DNA of 54,178 nt from Mediterraneibacter agrestimuris (GTDB taxonomy: Bacteria; Bacillota; Clostridia; Lachnospirales; Lachnospiraceae). Below, piece after piece: positions 9,746 through 18,987 of the stretch; position 1 is the stretch's first letter; every line of letters starts with the position of its first letter. Where the stretch lies: contig NZ_CALPDG010000026.1 in NCBI RefSeq assembly GCF_943193195.1, positions 1 to 54,178 on the forward strand. The letters run 5' to 3'. The position numbers and the translations under genes were made by a program. The notes below the pieces were generated by a model. That model was not told where the DNA came from. It saw only the letters and a program-made list of their open reading frames with translations, and made no database searches.

Positions 9746-10522
9746 ATGAAAAAAGCGGTTTTATGCCTGATACTGGCATTTAGTCTGTGTGGAGTTATAA
9801 CAGGATGCGGTAAGAAGGAAGAACCTGTAAAGAAGACAGAAGAGAAGGCGGAAACAAAAAAGAAAGAGACGAAAGAAGAAGCTAAAGAAGAGTATATGGT
9901 CATTGGCAATGAAAACGCTGATGCATTTACAGTTCTTTTGAAGAACAGTACAGGGCAGGATATTACAGCGATTGCTGTGAAGACTTCTGATAAGACGGAA
10001 TATCCTGCCAATATGATGAAGTCTGGCGAAACATTGAAAAACGGCAAGACAGCAGAGTTTTTCTATACACCGGAGAAGACAGCAGACTCGGTGCGGGATG
10101 CGTCAAATACGGACAAGCTGATCAATGTTACATATAATATGCAGGCAACACTGGCGGACGGCAGTGTCATAGAACTGAGTTCTTTTTGATTTGAGGATAT
10201 CAAAGAAGAAGTAGAGCTGTGTTATGAGGAAGCTGTCGGTTACATTAAGTATGTCAGCAAGATATCTGGGGATTCTGTATCTACCAAAGAGCAGGAGTTA
10301 GGTGCTAAGGCACAGAAGGAAGCGGAAGCGGCAGCGGCGGCACAGGCAGCACAGGATGCAGCGCCGCCGCAGGAAGTGGAAAGTTATGCAGAACCTGAGT
10401 ATACAGAACCAGTTTATACGGATCCGGGATATGCAGATTCAGGATATACAGAGCCGATAGTAGAGCAGGTACCCGAACAAGGTTCAGAGGGATGCCTTGG
10501 AGGAGGGGCAGCAATTAATTAA
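9746..10522 (+). pseudogene. lipoprotein gene interrupted by an in-frame TGA
   Basis: The first 147 codons encode a lipoprotein: hydrophobic signal, lipobox ITGC (about residues 20-26), a Lys/Glu-rich linker, then a beta-type domain ending IELSSF. A TGA at 10187-10189 stops it. The same reading frame then runs open for 110 more codons (10190-10522) as FEDIKEEVELCYEEAVGYIK, an Ala/Gln-rich helix and Tyr-Pro repeats (YTEPVYTDPGYADSGYTEP), ending GCLGGGAAIN. The continuation reads as normal protein, so one original gene of about 258 codons is likely. No selenocysteine-type stem loop is evident. Function is unknown; a surface lipoprotein is inferred. Confidence 0.8.
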
Positions 10523-10548
10523 AGAGATTTACAGGAGAGGAGTAGAAG

Positions 10549-12543
10549 ATGATGAAAGGAATCAAAGCAGGAATTGTAGGATTAGCACTCTGTATGACAA
10601 TGGGACTCGGTTTTTCTTTTGTGTCTCAGGCAGAAGAGTTTGAAGACCGTCCATATACAGGGATGGATGAAACTGGTAATATTTATGAATTGACTCCGGA
10701 AGTGGGGGTTGTAGATGAGTCGGATTCCATTATGACCTTTGCTAATGACAATGATATGGTCGTCAATTTTAATACGAAAGGGAATGCAATAACTAGTTAT
10801 ACAGAAGCAGGTACGGGGACAGCAGGATATACAAATGGTTCTTGTGCAGCCGACGGGGCTTATCTGGGTAAGGAAAACGGTAAGGTCAAATTTATGCTGT
10901 CCGGTGTGGTCGGATATGTGCCGGAGAAAGAAGTACAAGTTATCAACCGCAGTTCTGCAAAAAGCATTAGTCATTATATTGTAAAAAGCGGATGGATTGT
11001 ACATAACATCACTTACAATATGGAGAAATCAACATATGCCGGCAGTTTGCGTATCGGAAAGAATCCGGGATACCTGACAGAGAATATGGTTTATTATAGT
11101 TATGACGGACACTATTTCTATGCAGATTACAGTGTCATGCTGGATGATTATAAAAACAACAGACGGACAAGTGCCGTCAATGCGGCTTCTCCATATTTTA
11201 ATTATTTTCAATATCTTCCGCTGCGCAGTGTATCAAGTTATCAGGCAAATAATTTTGACCAGAGTATAGCAAATAAAGGTTATGAGGAGTCCAAACTGCT
11301 GAATGCGGGGAACAGCATTGTCAGCAGCCAGAATACATATGGCGTTAACGGACTGCTGACCTTAAGCCTTGCGGCAAATGAGAGTGCATGGGGAACAAGC
11401 TGGATTGCCCTGAATAAGAATAATCTGTTTGGTTTGAATGCTGTGGACTCTTCACCGGGGGAAAGCGCCGATACATTTGCGGATGCAAATCATTGTATTA
11501 CCGAATTTGCGAGAGAATGGATGTCTAAGGGATATCTGTATCCAAAGGACAGCAGATATTTCGGAGGTTTTTTTGGAAATAAGGGAAGCGGAATCAATGT
11601 AAAGTATGCTTCTGATCCATATTGGGGAGAGAAGGCCGCGGCGATTGCATGGAATCTGGATGAGAGTATGGGACAGTCGGATCAGTATAACTATACTCTT
11701 GGCGTTAAGGATATTTTTGCAACATCGCACAATAATGTCAATATACGCGCAGGAAGCAGCCTGTCTTCTAATGTATTATATACAAGCGGAACCCAGTCTG
11801 CGACAACCTATATTATATTGGATGAACAGCCAGAGAATGGATTTTACAGAATACAGAGTGATGGATTGTTAAATAGTTCGGGAACAGGGCTGGATAAAGG
11901 AACCGGTGAGTATAACTTCAGCAAAATGCATGCGTTTATCAGCACTGATTACTTAAGTATCATTAATCAGGGCAGTATGCTGACAGGCGTGGATGCGTTC
12001 TGGGATGTACATAAGGAGGGCTGGTATTATCCTTATGTGGAATATATGTATGACCGGGGAATTATGACTGGCTTAAATTCACATCTTTTTGGCGTGGAAG
12101 AGAATCTGGCACGTGCACAGTTTGCAACAACGGTACACCGCCTTGCCGGCTCACCAGAGGTTGGATACGAAAGTTTATTCTCAGATGTGTCTGAGGGGCT
12201 GTTCTATACAACTCCGGCTATCTGGGCACACAAAAATGGAATTATGACAGGATATGACGCTGATGGAAGATTTGGCGGAACTGATGATATCACGCGTGAG
12301 CAGATGGCGGCGATTCTGTATAGATATGCACAGAGTAATGGATGGAATGTATCTGAGAGAGAGGATCTGGGAAGCTTTCCAGATGCGGGAAATGTGCAGG
12401 AATTTGCAACAGAGTCTATGCAGTGGGCAGTTGCCGTTGGTCTGATTCAGGGAGACCAGGGAAGACTCAATCCTCAGGGATCTGCGAGCCGTGTACACTG
12501 TGCGGCAATTTTGACCAGATTTATGCAGCATTATAGTCTGTAA
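10549..12543 (+). CDS. SLH-anchored endo-beta-N-acetylglucosaminidase (autolysin)
   Basis: The 664-aa protein has a signal peptide (ends about FVSQAEE) and an N-terminal beta region. A glucosaminidase domain of the GH73/LytD type follows at about residues 255-385, with SLAANESAWGTSWIALNKNNLFGLNA containing the catalytic Glu (NESAWG seen at about 278). An SH3-like segment (NVNIRAGSSLSSNVLY) comes next, then three C-terminal SLH repeats (about 480-660, e.g. ITREQMAAILYRYAQS). It would cleave the peptidoglycan glycan backbone while held at the wall. A strong terminator follows directly. Confidence 0.9.
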   Translation: MMKGIKAGIVGLALCMTMGLGFSFVSQAEEFEDRPYTGMDETGNIYELTPEVGVVDESDSIMTFANDNDMVVNFNTKGNAITSYTEAGTGTAGYTNGSCAADGAYLGKENGKVKFMLSGVVGYVPEKEVQVINRSSAKSISHYIVKSGWIVHNITYNMEKSTYAGSLRIGKNPGYLTENMVYYSYDGHYFYADYSVMLDDYKNNRRTSAVNAASPYFNYFQYLPLRSVSSYQANNFDQSIANKGYEESKLLNAGNSIVSSQNTYGVNGLLTLSLAANESAWGTSWIALNKNNLFGLNAVDSSPGESADTFADANHCITEFAREWMSKGYLYPKDSRYFGGFFGNKGSGINVKYASDPYWGEKAAAIAWNLDESMGQSDQYNYTLGVKDIFATSHNNVNIRAGSSLSSNVLYTSGTQSATTYIILDEQPENGFYRIQSDGLLNSSGTGLDKGTGEYNFSKMHAFISTDYLSIINQGSMLTGVDAFWDVHKEGWYYPYVEYMYDRGIMTGLNSHLFGVEENLARAQFATTVHRLAGSPEVGYESLFSDVSEGLFYTTPAIWAHKNGIMTGYDADGRFGGTDDITREQMAAILYRYAQSNGWNVSEREDLGSFPDAGNVQEFATESMQWAVAVGLIQGDQGRLNPQGSASRVHCAAILTRFMQHYSL

Positions 12544-12558
12544 GAGACAAAAAGTTAA

Positions 12559-12605
12559 AAGGTTATGCGTTTCATTTTTGTATGAAAAAGCATAACCTTC
12601 TTTTA
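12559..12605 (+). terminator. Rho-independent terminator after the glucosaminidase gene
   Basis: AAGGTTATGC (12559-12568) pairs with GCATAACCTT (12590-12599), with TTTCAT/ATGAAA extending the stem inside. CTTTTAAAATTT follows. It separates the upstream transcription unit from the protease gene. Confidence 0.85.
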
Positions 12606-12610
12606 AAATT

Positions 12611-12648
12611 TCGTTTCCTTTTCCTGTCTGGAAAAGGATGTGAAACGA
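12611..12648 (+). promoter_or_regulatory. leader hairpin upstream of the SLH protease
   Basis: CCTTTTCC (12617-12624) pairs perfectly with GGAAAAGG (12630-12637) over a TGTCT loop. Outer arms TCGTTT (12611-12616) and AAACGA (12643-12648) extend it with a small bulge. It lies 22 nt before the protease ATG, without a T tract, so it is more likely an mRNA leader structure than a terminator. No convincing promoter was seen between it and the preceding terminator. Confidence 0.5.
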
Positions 12649-12670
12649 GAATGAGAAGGGAAAGAGTGAT

Positions 12671-14521
12671 ATGGGCAGCGGAGTAGTTTTCCGGCGGATT
12701 GTATTAGGAATAGGCGTCAGTATTTTTCTGATGCAAGGCTTTTGCGTACAGGCAGAGGATGGAAACAAAGAGGGGATTGTTGTCTTGTATTCACCTGACA
12801 AAGGAATGGAAATCAAGGCTTTTGCAGAAGAAAAGGGAGATAATATGCTGCAAGATACAGCTGTTTCAGAAGATCTGGCAGTGGCAGTTATTGAAATAGA
12901 AACAGAAGGGATATCGGCAGAAGAGGCGGCGGCATCGTACAAGGAACAGGAGCAGGTGATTGCGGCATCACCTAATTATGAACTTGAACTGTATGGAACG
13001 CCCGCTGTCAATGATCCAGATTATACACAGCAGACTTTCTTACATCAGGTTTCGGCTATCCAGGCATGGAAGCGTTTATCAGCTGTGCCGCACAGTAAAG
13101 TGCTTGTGGCAGTTCTGGACACCGGGGCAGAAACAGAACATCCGGATCTTGTCAATGTTCTGAACCGATCATTGAGCAGTGAGATTTTAAGCGAAGACGG
13201 AAAGGTCGGTCCGCTTCTCGGAGACGGGTATGTGAACGGCATTGACGCGGGCTATACTAAGAGCCATGGAACGCATGTCAGCGGGATTCTTGCGGCGGAA
13301 GCAAATAACGGACAGGGAATTGCAGGCGTGGGAAGCGCAGGGGATAATTCAGTAGTCGATCTGATGGTTGTAGATGTGTTTAATAAAGAGAAAACAACAA
13401 ATCTTGCATATTTAATTCAGGGGATGGAGTATGCGAGAAAATGCGGGGCAAAGATAATTAATCTGAGTCTCGGCATAAGACGGGATACGGGGATTGACGA
13501 CAGTGTGCTGTATGTAGAATGCCAGCGTCTTTATGAAGCGGGGGTTATCGTAGTCTGTGCATCTGGAAACCATGGTCTTTCTGACAATGGAAATATTTCT
13601 GTTGTACCTGCTGATTATGACAATACGATTGGTGTGATTTCAGTGGACGGTGATAACAGAAGGCAAGGTTTTTCAAATTATGGAGGAAGAAAGGACTTAT
13701 CTGCCCCGGGCGGAAATATTTATAGTACCATGCAGAATGGAAATTATGGGAGATTAAGTGGAACCTCTATGGCGGCGCCTTCGGTGACAGCCGCTGCTGC
13801 AATGCTGTGTTCCGTAAATCCAACATTGACTACCGTTTCGGTACGTGATATTCTTCTAAAGAATGCTACAGATATTGGAGCGCCGGGGAAAGACCCAGAG
13901 ACTGCGGGCGGACTTCTGAATATGAGACGGAGTCTGGAGGCGGTAATTCCGGAAGAGAACATTTTGATACAGCTCCCTTATTCAGATGTAAGTGAAGCAG
14001 ACTGGTTCTATGATGATGCCGCCTGTCTCTATTTGTATGAAATGATGACAGGCTTGACAGAAACAAGATTTGGTCCGGCGGAACAGATCTGCAGGGCACA
14101 GGCCGCAACAATCCTGTACCGGTATGCGGGAGAGCCGGCTGTGACTTACAGAGGATATTTTCCGGATGTAGCAAAGGGGCAATTTTACACAGACGCAGTG
14201 GAATGGGCGGCTTCTAATGGAATTATAACAGGGTATGAAGACAGCGGACTATTCGGACCGGCTGATCCGGTGACGAGAGAACAGCTTGCAGTATTGTTAT
14301 ATCGTTTTGCTTCCGGACAAAACTATGTTACTTTGGAAGAGGGCAGTCTTGAGTTGTTTCCAGATGGGAATAGGGTCAGTGCATTTGCTGCCGGAGCAAT
14401 GCGCTGGGGTGTTGGAACCGGAATTATCCGCGGATATGGTGACGGATCATTGTCTCCGCAGAATACAGCAGAGAGAGCTGTATGTGCAGCAATGATCAGA
14501 AGGTTTATGGAAAGATATTAA
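12671..14521 (+). CDS. SLH-anchored subtilisin-family (S8) serine protease
   Basis: The 616-aa secreted protease has a signal peptide to about residue 30 and a propeptide-like region to about 115. The subtilisin domain shows the triad: Asp in LVAVLDTGAETEHPDL (about 145), His in KSHGTHVSGILAAEAN (about 198) and Ser in RLSGTSMAAPSVTAAAAML (about 365). The oxyanion Asn is likely in VVCASGNHG. Three SLH repeats occupy the C-terminus (about 435-615). It may process surface proteins or degrade external protein. It stands after a terminator, and the amidase gene begins 8 nt after its stop, so the two are probably co-expressed. Confidence 0.95.
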   Translation: MGSGVVFRRIVLGIGVSIFLMQGFCVQAEDGNKEGIVVLYSPDKGMEIKAFAEEKGDNMLQDTAVSEDLAVAVIEIETEGISAEEAAASYKEQEQVIAASPNYELELYGTPAVNDPDYTQQTFLHQVSAIQAWKRLSAVPHSKVLVAVLDTGAETEHPDLVNVLNRSLSSEILSEDGKVGPLLGDGYVNGIDAGYTKSHGTHVSGILAAEANNGQGIAGVGSAGDNSVVDLMVVDVFNKEKTTNLAYLIQGMEYARKCGAKIINLSLGIRRDTGIDDSVLYVECQRLYEAGVIVVCASGNHGLSDNGNISVVPADYDNTIGVISVDGDNRRQGFSNYGGRKDLSAPGGNIYSTMQNGNYGRLSGTSMAAPSVTAAAAMLCSVNPTLTTVSVRDILLKNATDIGAPGKDPETAGGLLNMRRSLEAVIPEENILIQLPYSDVSEADWFYDDAACLYLYEMMTGLTETRFGPAEQICRAQAATILYRYAGEPAVTYRGYFPDVAKGQFYTDAVEWAASNGIITGYEDSGLFGPADPVTREQLAVLLYRFASGQNYVTLEEGSLELFPDGNRVSAFAAGAMRWGVGTGIIRGYGDGSLSPQNTAERAVCAAMIRRFMERY

Positions 14522-14528
14522 GGAGGTT

Positions 14529-16478
14529 TTGAATTTTATGCAGCATTGGAAGAAATCAGCATTAGCGGCGCTTCTTGTTATTTCTGTGGCGGTGGGAAGT
14601 ATAACCCCTGTTTATGCAGAGGATATCGTGCAGATGGAAGCGGAAGCAGGGGCAGAGGCAGCTGAATCAAAAAGAGAGACGGATTTGATCGGATATGTTT
14701 ATGTAGATGAGACGAAGCTGTCTCTTCCGGGAACGCAGAATATTGTTGTTGGATTTGCAGATGAAACAGTTCTGCCAGAGACAGCAGTACTGCAGTATCA
14801 TTCAGAAGTGACAGGCGAACTTTATGAATCAGAAGCGGATGCGGTGACTGACGGAGCAGTTCTTTTTTCAGAGGAATATACAGAAGGAGCCGCTGCAGAT
14901 GAATACATTTTGGATGGAATTTGTTATACGGTAAATGGTCAGGAATGGATGGCATTTTTTACAGATGAAGGAATAGAGACGACTGCATACACAGTCGGGA
15001 TACTTGATGATGTGCAGACATATGGGGCAGAGGCTATTGAGAATGCAACGAATATTTATGTGTTGGATGGAAACGGTGAGATGACTGTGGAATCCGGTGA
15101 TATAGAAGACGTGGAAGAGACAATTGCCGGAGCTGCTGAACAAACAGGAGAACTGCCAGAAGCACAGAGGGCAGGAAGAAGCAGAGCGGCGGGCGAGAAG
15201 AAATTAGTTGTTTATTTGTGTGCGGGGCACGATACAACACATATCGGGGCTGAAGGTTACGGTATGAGGGAGGAAGAACTGAATTTCAAAGTTCGGCAGT
15301 ATTGTAAAGAAGAACTGGAAAAATACGGAGATGTAGAAGTATATACAGACCGTGATTCTGTGGACTGCAAATACCCGAACCGTGTAACAGGATACTGTCT
15401 GACTCAGAGAATTGTAGAAGCAGCTGCGGTCGGTGCGGATGTATTTGTAGATCTGCATTTTAACAATTCGATAGCCACAAGCGAAGCGTCAGGTGCGGAG
15501 GTTTATTATCCGAATATCAGTTATAATGAGTGGATTCATATGGAAGGAAATGTGCTCGCAAATCAAGTATTGGATCAGCTCAGTGCACTGGGACTTCAAA
15601 ACCGCGGCGCAAAGATCAGAAACAGTACGACAAATGAGCGTGATGACGCAGGAAATAAGGCGGATTATTATACATCGATCAATGTAAGTAAGGCATATGG
15701 AATTACAGGAATCATTGTAGAACATGCCTATCTCAATAATGAGGCTGATGCAGAAAAGCTGAAAGATGAGAATTTTTTAAAAAAGCTTGGAGTTGCAGAT
15801 GCCAGAGGAATTGCTTCTGCATATGGACTGACAGAAGGAGAAGATACCGGAAAAATGCTTTACTGGGATGTGAAGCCGGAGGATTGGTATTATGATGCGG
15901 CAGAATATGCTTTCTATAATAATATCATGACAGGACTGAGAACCACTCAGTTCGGACCGTCCGAGAATCTTGCACGCGCTCAGTTTGCAACAATTTTACA
16001 TAGGATTCAAGGGACTCCGGAAGTGGAGTATACAGAGCGGTTTCCAGATGTGACGATGGGGCAGTTCTATACTGGGGCAGTACTCTGGGCAAGCCAGAAA
16101 GATGTGAATATTATAACAGGGTATGAAGACAGCGGACTGTTCGGACCGTCAGATTATATTACGAGAGAGCAGCTTGTGACAATGATGTACCGGTATGCAA
16201 AATTTGTTAAAGCAGATACATCAATCACCAGTGAGCTGACCGGATTTGCTGATGCAGATAAGGTAAATGAATTTGCTGCGGAAGCTATGAAATGGGCAGT
16301 AGGAACAGGGATGATTAAAGGGGATAATGGACTGCTGAATCCTGGAGGAAATGCAAATAGAGCAGAGTGTGCCACGATCATCATGCGATTTGTACAATAT
16401 CTGGAAAAACATCCGGCAGAACCGGATCAGGGGCAGACTCCGGCTGATGATGAGAATCAGGAATTTACAAAGGCGTAA
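14529..16478 (+). CDS. SLH-anchored N-acetylmuramoyl-L-alanine amidase (Amidase_3)
   Basis: The 649-aa secreted protein has a signal peptide (ends TPVYAE) and an acidic N-terminal domain of unknown role (to about residue 215). The zinc amidase domain (about 225-435) shows ligands His in YLCAGHDTTHIG, Glu in MREEELNFKV and His in VFVDLHFNN, with catalytic Glu in GIIVEHAYLNNEAD. Three SLH repeats follow (about 445-630), then a short Pro/Glu-rich tail. It would cut between MurNAc and the stem peptide, complementing the glucosaminidase upstream. The ATG (14547 is an alternative) follows AAGGAGG. Confidence 0.92.
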   Translation: MNFMQHWKKSALAALLVISVAVGSITPVYAEDIVQMEAEAGAEAAESKRETDLIGYVYVDETKLSLPGTQNIVVGFADETVLPETAVLQYHSEVTGELYESEADAVTDGAVLFSEEYTEGAAADEYILDGICYTVNGQEWMAFFTDEGIETTAYTVGILDDVQTYGAEAIENATNIYVLDGNGEMTVESGDIEDVEETIAGAAEQTGELPEAQRAGRSRAAGEKKLVVYLCAGHDTTHIGAEGYGMREEELNFKVRQYCKEELEKYGDVEVYTDRDSVDCKYPNRVTGYCLTQRIVEAAAVGADVFVDLHFNNSIATSEASGAEVYYPNISYNEWIHMEGNVLANQVLDQLSALGLQNRGAKIRNSTTNERDDAGNKADYYTSINVSKAYGITGIIVEHAYLNNEADAEKLKDENFLKKLGVADARGIASAYGLTEGEDTGKMLYWDVKPEDWYYDAAEYAFYNNIMTGLRTTQFGPSENLARAQFATILHRIQGTPEVEYTERFPDVTMGQFYTGAVLWASQKDVNIITGYEDSGLFGPSDYITREQLVTMMYRYAKFVKADTSITSELTGFADADKVNEFAAEAMKWAVGTGMIKGDNGLLNPGGNANRAECATIIMRFVQYLEKHPAEPDQGQTPADDENQEFTKA

Positions 16479-16524
16479 CAAAATGTTATTCTTAAAAAGA
16501 TAACAAGAGAAAGAGGAAGAAAAA

Positions 16525-18363
16525 TTGACGGATATTCTTTGGAAAATAGTAAAAAAAATATTTTTTGTATTGGAAGCTGTCGTAGTGACATTGTTAAGCG
16601 TGTTTGCCATACTATTATATTCCAGCTCAATGTGGATGTTCCATACATGGCCCAAGCTCAATATGGATGAACTGATGTACCAGATTAATGCCCCGATGGA
16701 GGGAACCAATCTTTCGATGGTAAAGGAATATATTAATTATTGTATTCCGGCTGCGGTTATTGTCATGTTTTTGCTGATTTTTGTGTTGCTGGCTGCCCGG
16801 AAGAACGGGAGTTATCACAAGGTGATCGTTGGAGCGCTTCTTGTATCAGTAGGAATCTTTGCCGGAACCATCGTGTATACTGGGAAAAGGCTGGATATAA
16901 TGAACTATACAGAGAATAAAGGATCTTATTCTTCTTTTATTGATGATAATTATGTAAATCCCAGGGATGTAACGATTACATTTCCGGAAAAGAAGAGAAA
17001 TCTGATTTATATTTATCTGGAATCTATGGAAACGACTTATGCAGACAAAGAAAACGGCGGTGCCTATGATACAAATTATATTCCGGAGCTGACGCAACTG
17101 GCACTGGATAATGAAGATTTTTCAGGGGACAGTGATGTGCTGAACGGAAGTTATACGATGCCGTCTGCCACATGGACTGTAGCAGCAATGTTTGGTCATT
17201 CGTCAGGGCTTCCTCTGAGTATTCCTGTAGAGCGGAATTCTATGGATCAGCAGGAATCATTTTTACCGGGTGTTGTTACGATAGGTAATATACTTGAAGA
17301 AGAAGGATACAATCAGACGCTGTTGATCGGATCGGATGCGACTTTTGGCGGCAGGCGTCAGATGTTCAAAGAACACGGGAATTTCCAGATGAAGGATTAC
17401 TATTATGCCCGCGATAATGGTCTGATTCCGGAAGACTACAGAGTATGGTGGGGATATGAGGATAAAAAGCTATTTGAATTTGCGAAGGCGGAGCTTACAG
17501 AACTGGCGGCGCAGAGCGAGCCGTTTAATCTGACAATGCTGACAGTGGATACACATTTTGAAGATGGATATTGGTGTGAACTGTGTGAGGATATCCATGA
17601 TGGAAATACATATGGAAATGTGATGTCTTGTTCTAGTAAGCAGGTGGCGGAATTTGTAAAGTGGATACAGCGTCAGAAATTTTATGAAAATACGACTGTT
17701 GTGATTACAGGAGATCATTTGACAATGGACAGTGATTTTTGTGAGGAAGTGGATGCAGACCCGGAGTATGAACGAAAGGTCTATACTGTCTATATCAATG
17801 CTGCCGCAGAGCCAGAAAAGTCAGAGCTGACAAGAAACTATACAATTTTTGATGATTTTCCGACAACACTTGCGGGAATGGGAGTCATGATTGAAGGCAA
17901 CCGTCTCGGTCTGGGAACAAATTTATTTTCTAAAGAATATACATTGGCAGAATTATATGGAGTAAATAGAATGGAATCGGAACTTCATAAAAAGTCTAAG
18001 TTGATGGAAGAGTTTACCGCAGATATTGTAGTAGAGAAGCCGCAGCCGGTAAAGGATGGACCGGCGGCTGTGCTGACTCTGGAGGAATATGACTATATGG
18101 CAGGATTTCTTCCGTTGTACATTCGTGAGATTGATGACAAGGGCAATGGAATCAGTGCAGTCAATGTAGCCGTATGGGTGAATGAAGATCAAAGCGATGT
18201 TCAGTGGATGCAGGCAGAAGCACAGGAGGACGGTAGTTATCTGATGAACATTAATGTGCCGAATTTTGATTTTAAGACTGGAGATTACAAAATTAAGGTC
18301 TATTTGGTCGATCAGCAGGGAGAACAGCATGAACTGGGCGGAATTGTTGGTCATGTAGAATAA
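16525..18363 (+). CDS. LtaS-like sulfatase-fold phosphoglycerol transferase
   Basis: The 612-aa membrane protein starts at TTG 16525, behind AAAGAGGAAG. It has three hydrophobic segments in the first 125 residues and then an extracellular alkaline-phosphatase/sulfatase domain. Metal-site motifs are LIYIYLESMETTY (Glu), SYTMPSATWTVAAMFG (probable Thr nucleophile), NLTMLTVDTHFEDGYW and VVITGDHLTMDSDF (Asp-His). Lipoteichoic-acid synthases and OpgB/MdoB-type enzymes have this layout, but with five TM segments in classical LtaS. A C-terminal beta domain of about 110 aa is an addition. It probably adds phosphoglycerol to a surface glycan. A terminator ends the region. Confidence 0.88.
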   Translation: MTDILWKIVKKIFFVLEAVVVTLLSVFAILLYSSSMWMFHTWPKLNMDELMYQINAPMEGTNLSMVKEYINYCIPAAVIVMFLLIFVLLAARKNGSYHKVIVGALLVSVGIFAGTIVYTGKRLDIMNYTENKGSYSSFIDDNYVNPRDVTITFPEKKRNLIYIYLESMETTYADKENGGAYDTNYIPELTQLALDNEDFSGDSDVLNGSYTMPSATWTVAAMFGHSSGLPLSIPVERNSMDQQESFLPGVVTIGNILEEEGYNQTLLIGSDATFGGRRQMFKEHGNFQMKDYYYARDNGLIPEDYRVWWGYEDKKLFEFAKAELTELAAQSEPFNLTMLTVDTHFEDGYWCELCEDIHDGNTYGNVMSCSSKQVAEFVKWIQRQKFYENTTVVITGDHLTMDSDFCEEVDADPEYERKVYTVYINAAAEPEKSELTRNYTIFDDFPTTLAGMGVMIEGNRLGLGTNLFSKEYTLAELYGVNRMESELHKKSKLMEEFTADIVVEKPQPVKDGPAAVLTLEEYDYMAGFLPLYIREIDDKGNGISAVNVAVWVNEDQSDVQWMQAEAQEDGSYLMNINVPNFDFKTGDYKIKVYLVDQQGEQHELGGIVGHVE

Positions 18364-18390
18364 GAGTGAATTTTAAATGAAGGCAGCCGA

Positions 18391-18447
18391 AGGGAACTGA
18401 TGCAAAAGTAGATAAATAATCTACCGGAGCATCAGTTCCTTTTTTTG
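18391..18447 (+). terminator. Rho-independent terminator ending the envelope locus
   Basis: AGGGAACTGATGC (18391-18403) pairs with GCATCAGTTCCT (18429-18440), GTAGAT/ATCTAC forms an inner stem, and a run of seven T follows. This is the boundary between the cell-envelope genes and the injection-system operon. Confidence 0.93.
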
Positions 18448-18510
18448 AGTTCATTGCTTAAATACCAAAACATTAATGACAAATTTTGACATTTTACGAA
18501 AAATCCCAAA

Positions 18511-18540
18511 TTTACTTTTGTGGATATAGTAGCATATACT
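18511..18540 (+). promoter_or_regulatory. candidate promoter of the injection-system operon
   Basis: TTTACT (18511-18516) and TATACT (18535-18540) are separated by 18 nt, about 60 nt before the LytTR gene. Upstream, ACATT occurs at 18470 and again at 18489, a direct repeat that could be a LytTR-type binding site. Both are weak matches judged by eye. Confidence 0.4.
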
Positions 18541-18600
18541 TAACAGAGTTGGTGTTATACGGCGCTGGTTATTGGCCGGGCTAGAGGAGGAATAGGAAAA

Positions 18601-18987
18601 TTGACGGACAGTAGTATATTTATTATGGATAAAGACAGGTTCTGGGGCAGTGTAGATATGGAAAATATTTATTATATTGAAACGATCAAGTCTACACACT
18701 ACTATGAGGTGAAGACAAAACACGGGGAAGGAAAACTTCATGCAGATATTGTCGCATTACAACAGTGGCTTCCGGATTATTTTTATAAAAGCAGAGCATC
18801 TACACTGGTTAACATGAAGCTGGTTCGAAAAGTGGATACAAAAAACAGACTTTTGTATTTTACGAATGAGATTTGCTGTAGTTATACTGCAAGACGGTCA
18901 AAGGAAATCAAGGATATATTAAATATACGGAATTATAGAAATTATAAGGAAGAAGGGAATGAGAAGAATGCAGACACTGCCCTTTGA
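18601..18987 (+). CDS. stand-alone LytTR DNA-binding regulator
   Basis: The 128-aa protein consists almost wholly of a LytTR domain. ENIYYIETIKSTHYYEVKT (about 21-40), FYKSRASTLVNMKLVRKVD (about 61-80) and the final YTARRSKEIKDIL match the family. There is no receiver domain or membrane sensor. The start is TTG at 18601 behind AGAGGAGGAATAGG. Its 3' end overlaps the next CIS gene by 29 nt, so it is the first gene of the operon and probably controls it, perhaps by autoregulation through the repeats upstream. Confidence 0.88.
   Translation: MTDSSIFIMDKDRFWGSVDMENIYYIETIKSTHYYEVKTKHGEGKLHADIVALQQWLPDYFYKSRASTLVNMKLVRKVDTKNRLLYFTNEICCSYTARRSKEIKDILNIRNYRNYKEEGNEKNADTAL

Noticed and set aside
9746-10522. 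Selenocysteine at the TGA of the lipoprotein gene
   Set aside because: No bacterial SECIS-like stem-loop is evident directly after the TGA, and lipoproteins of this type are not known selenoproteins.
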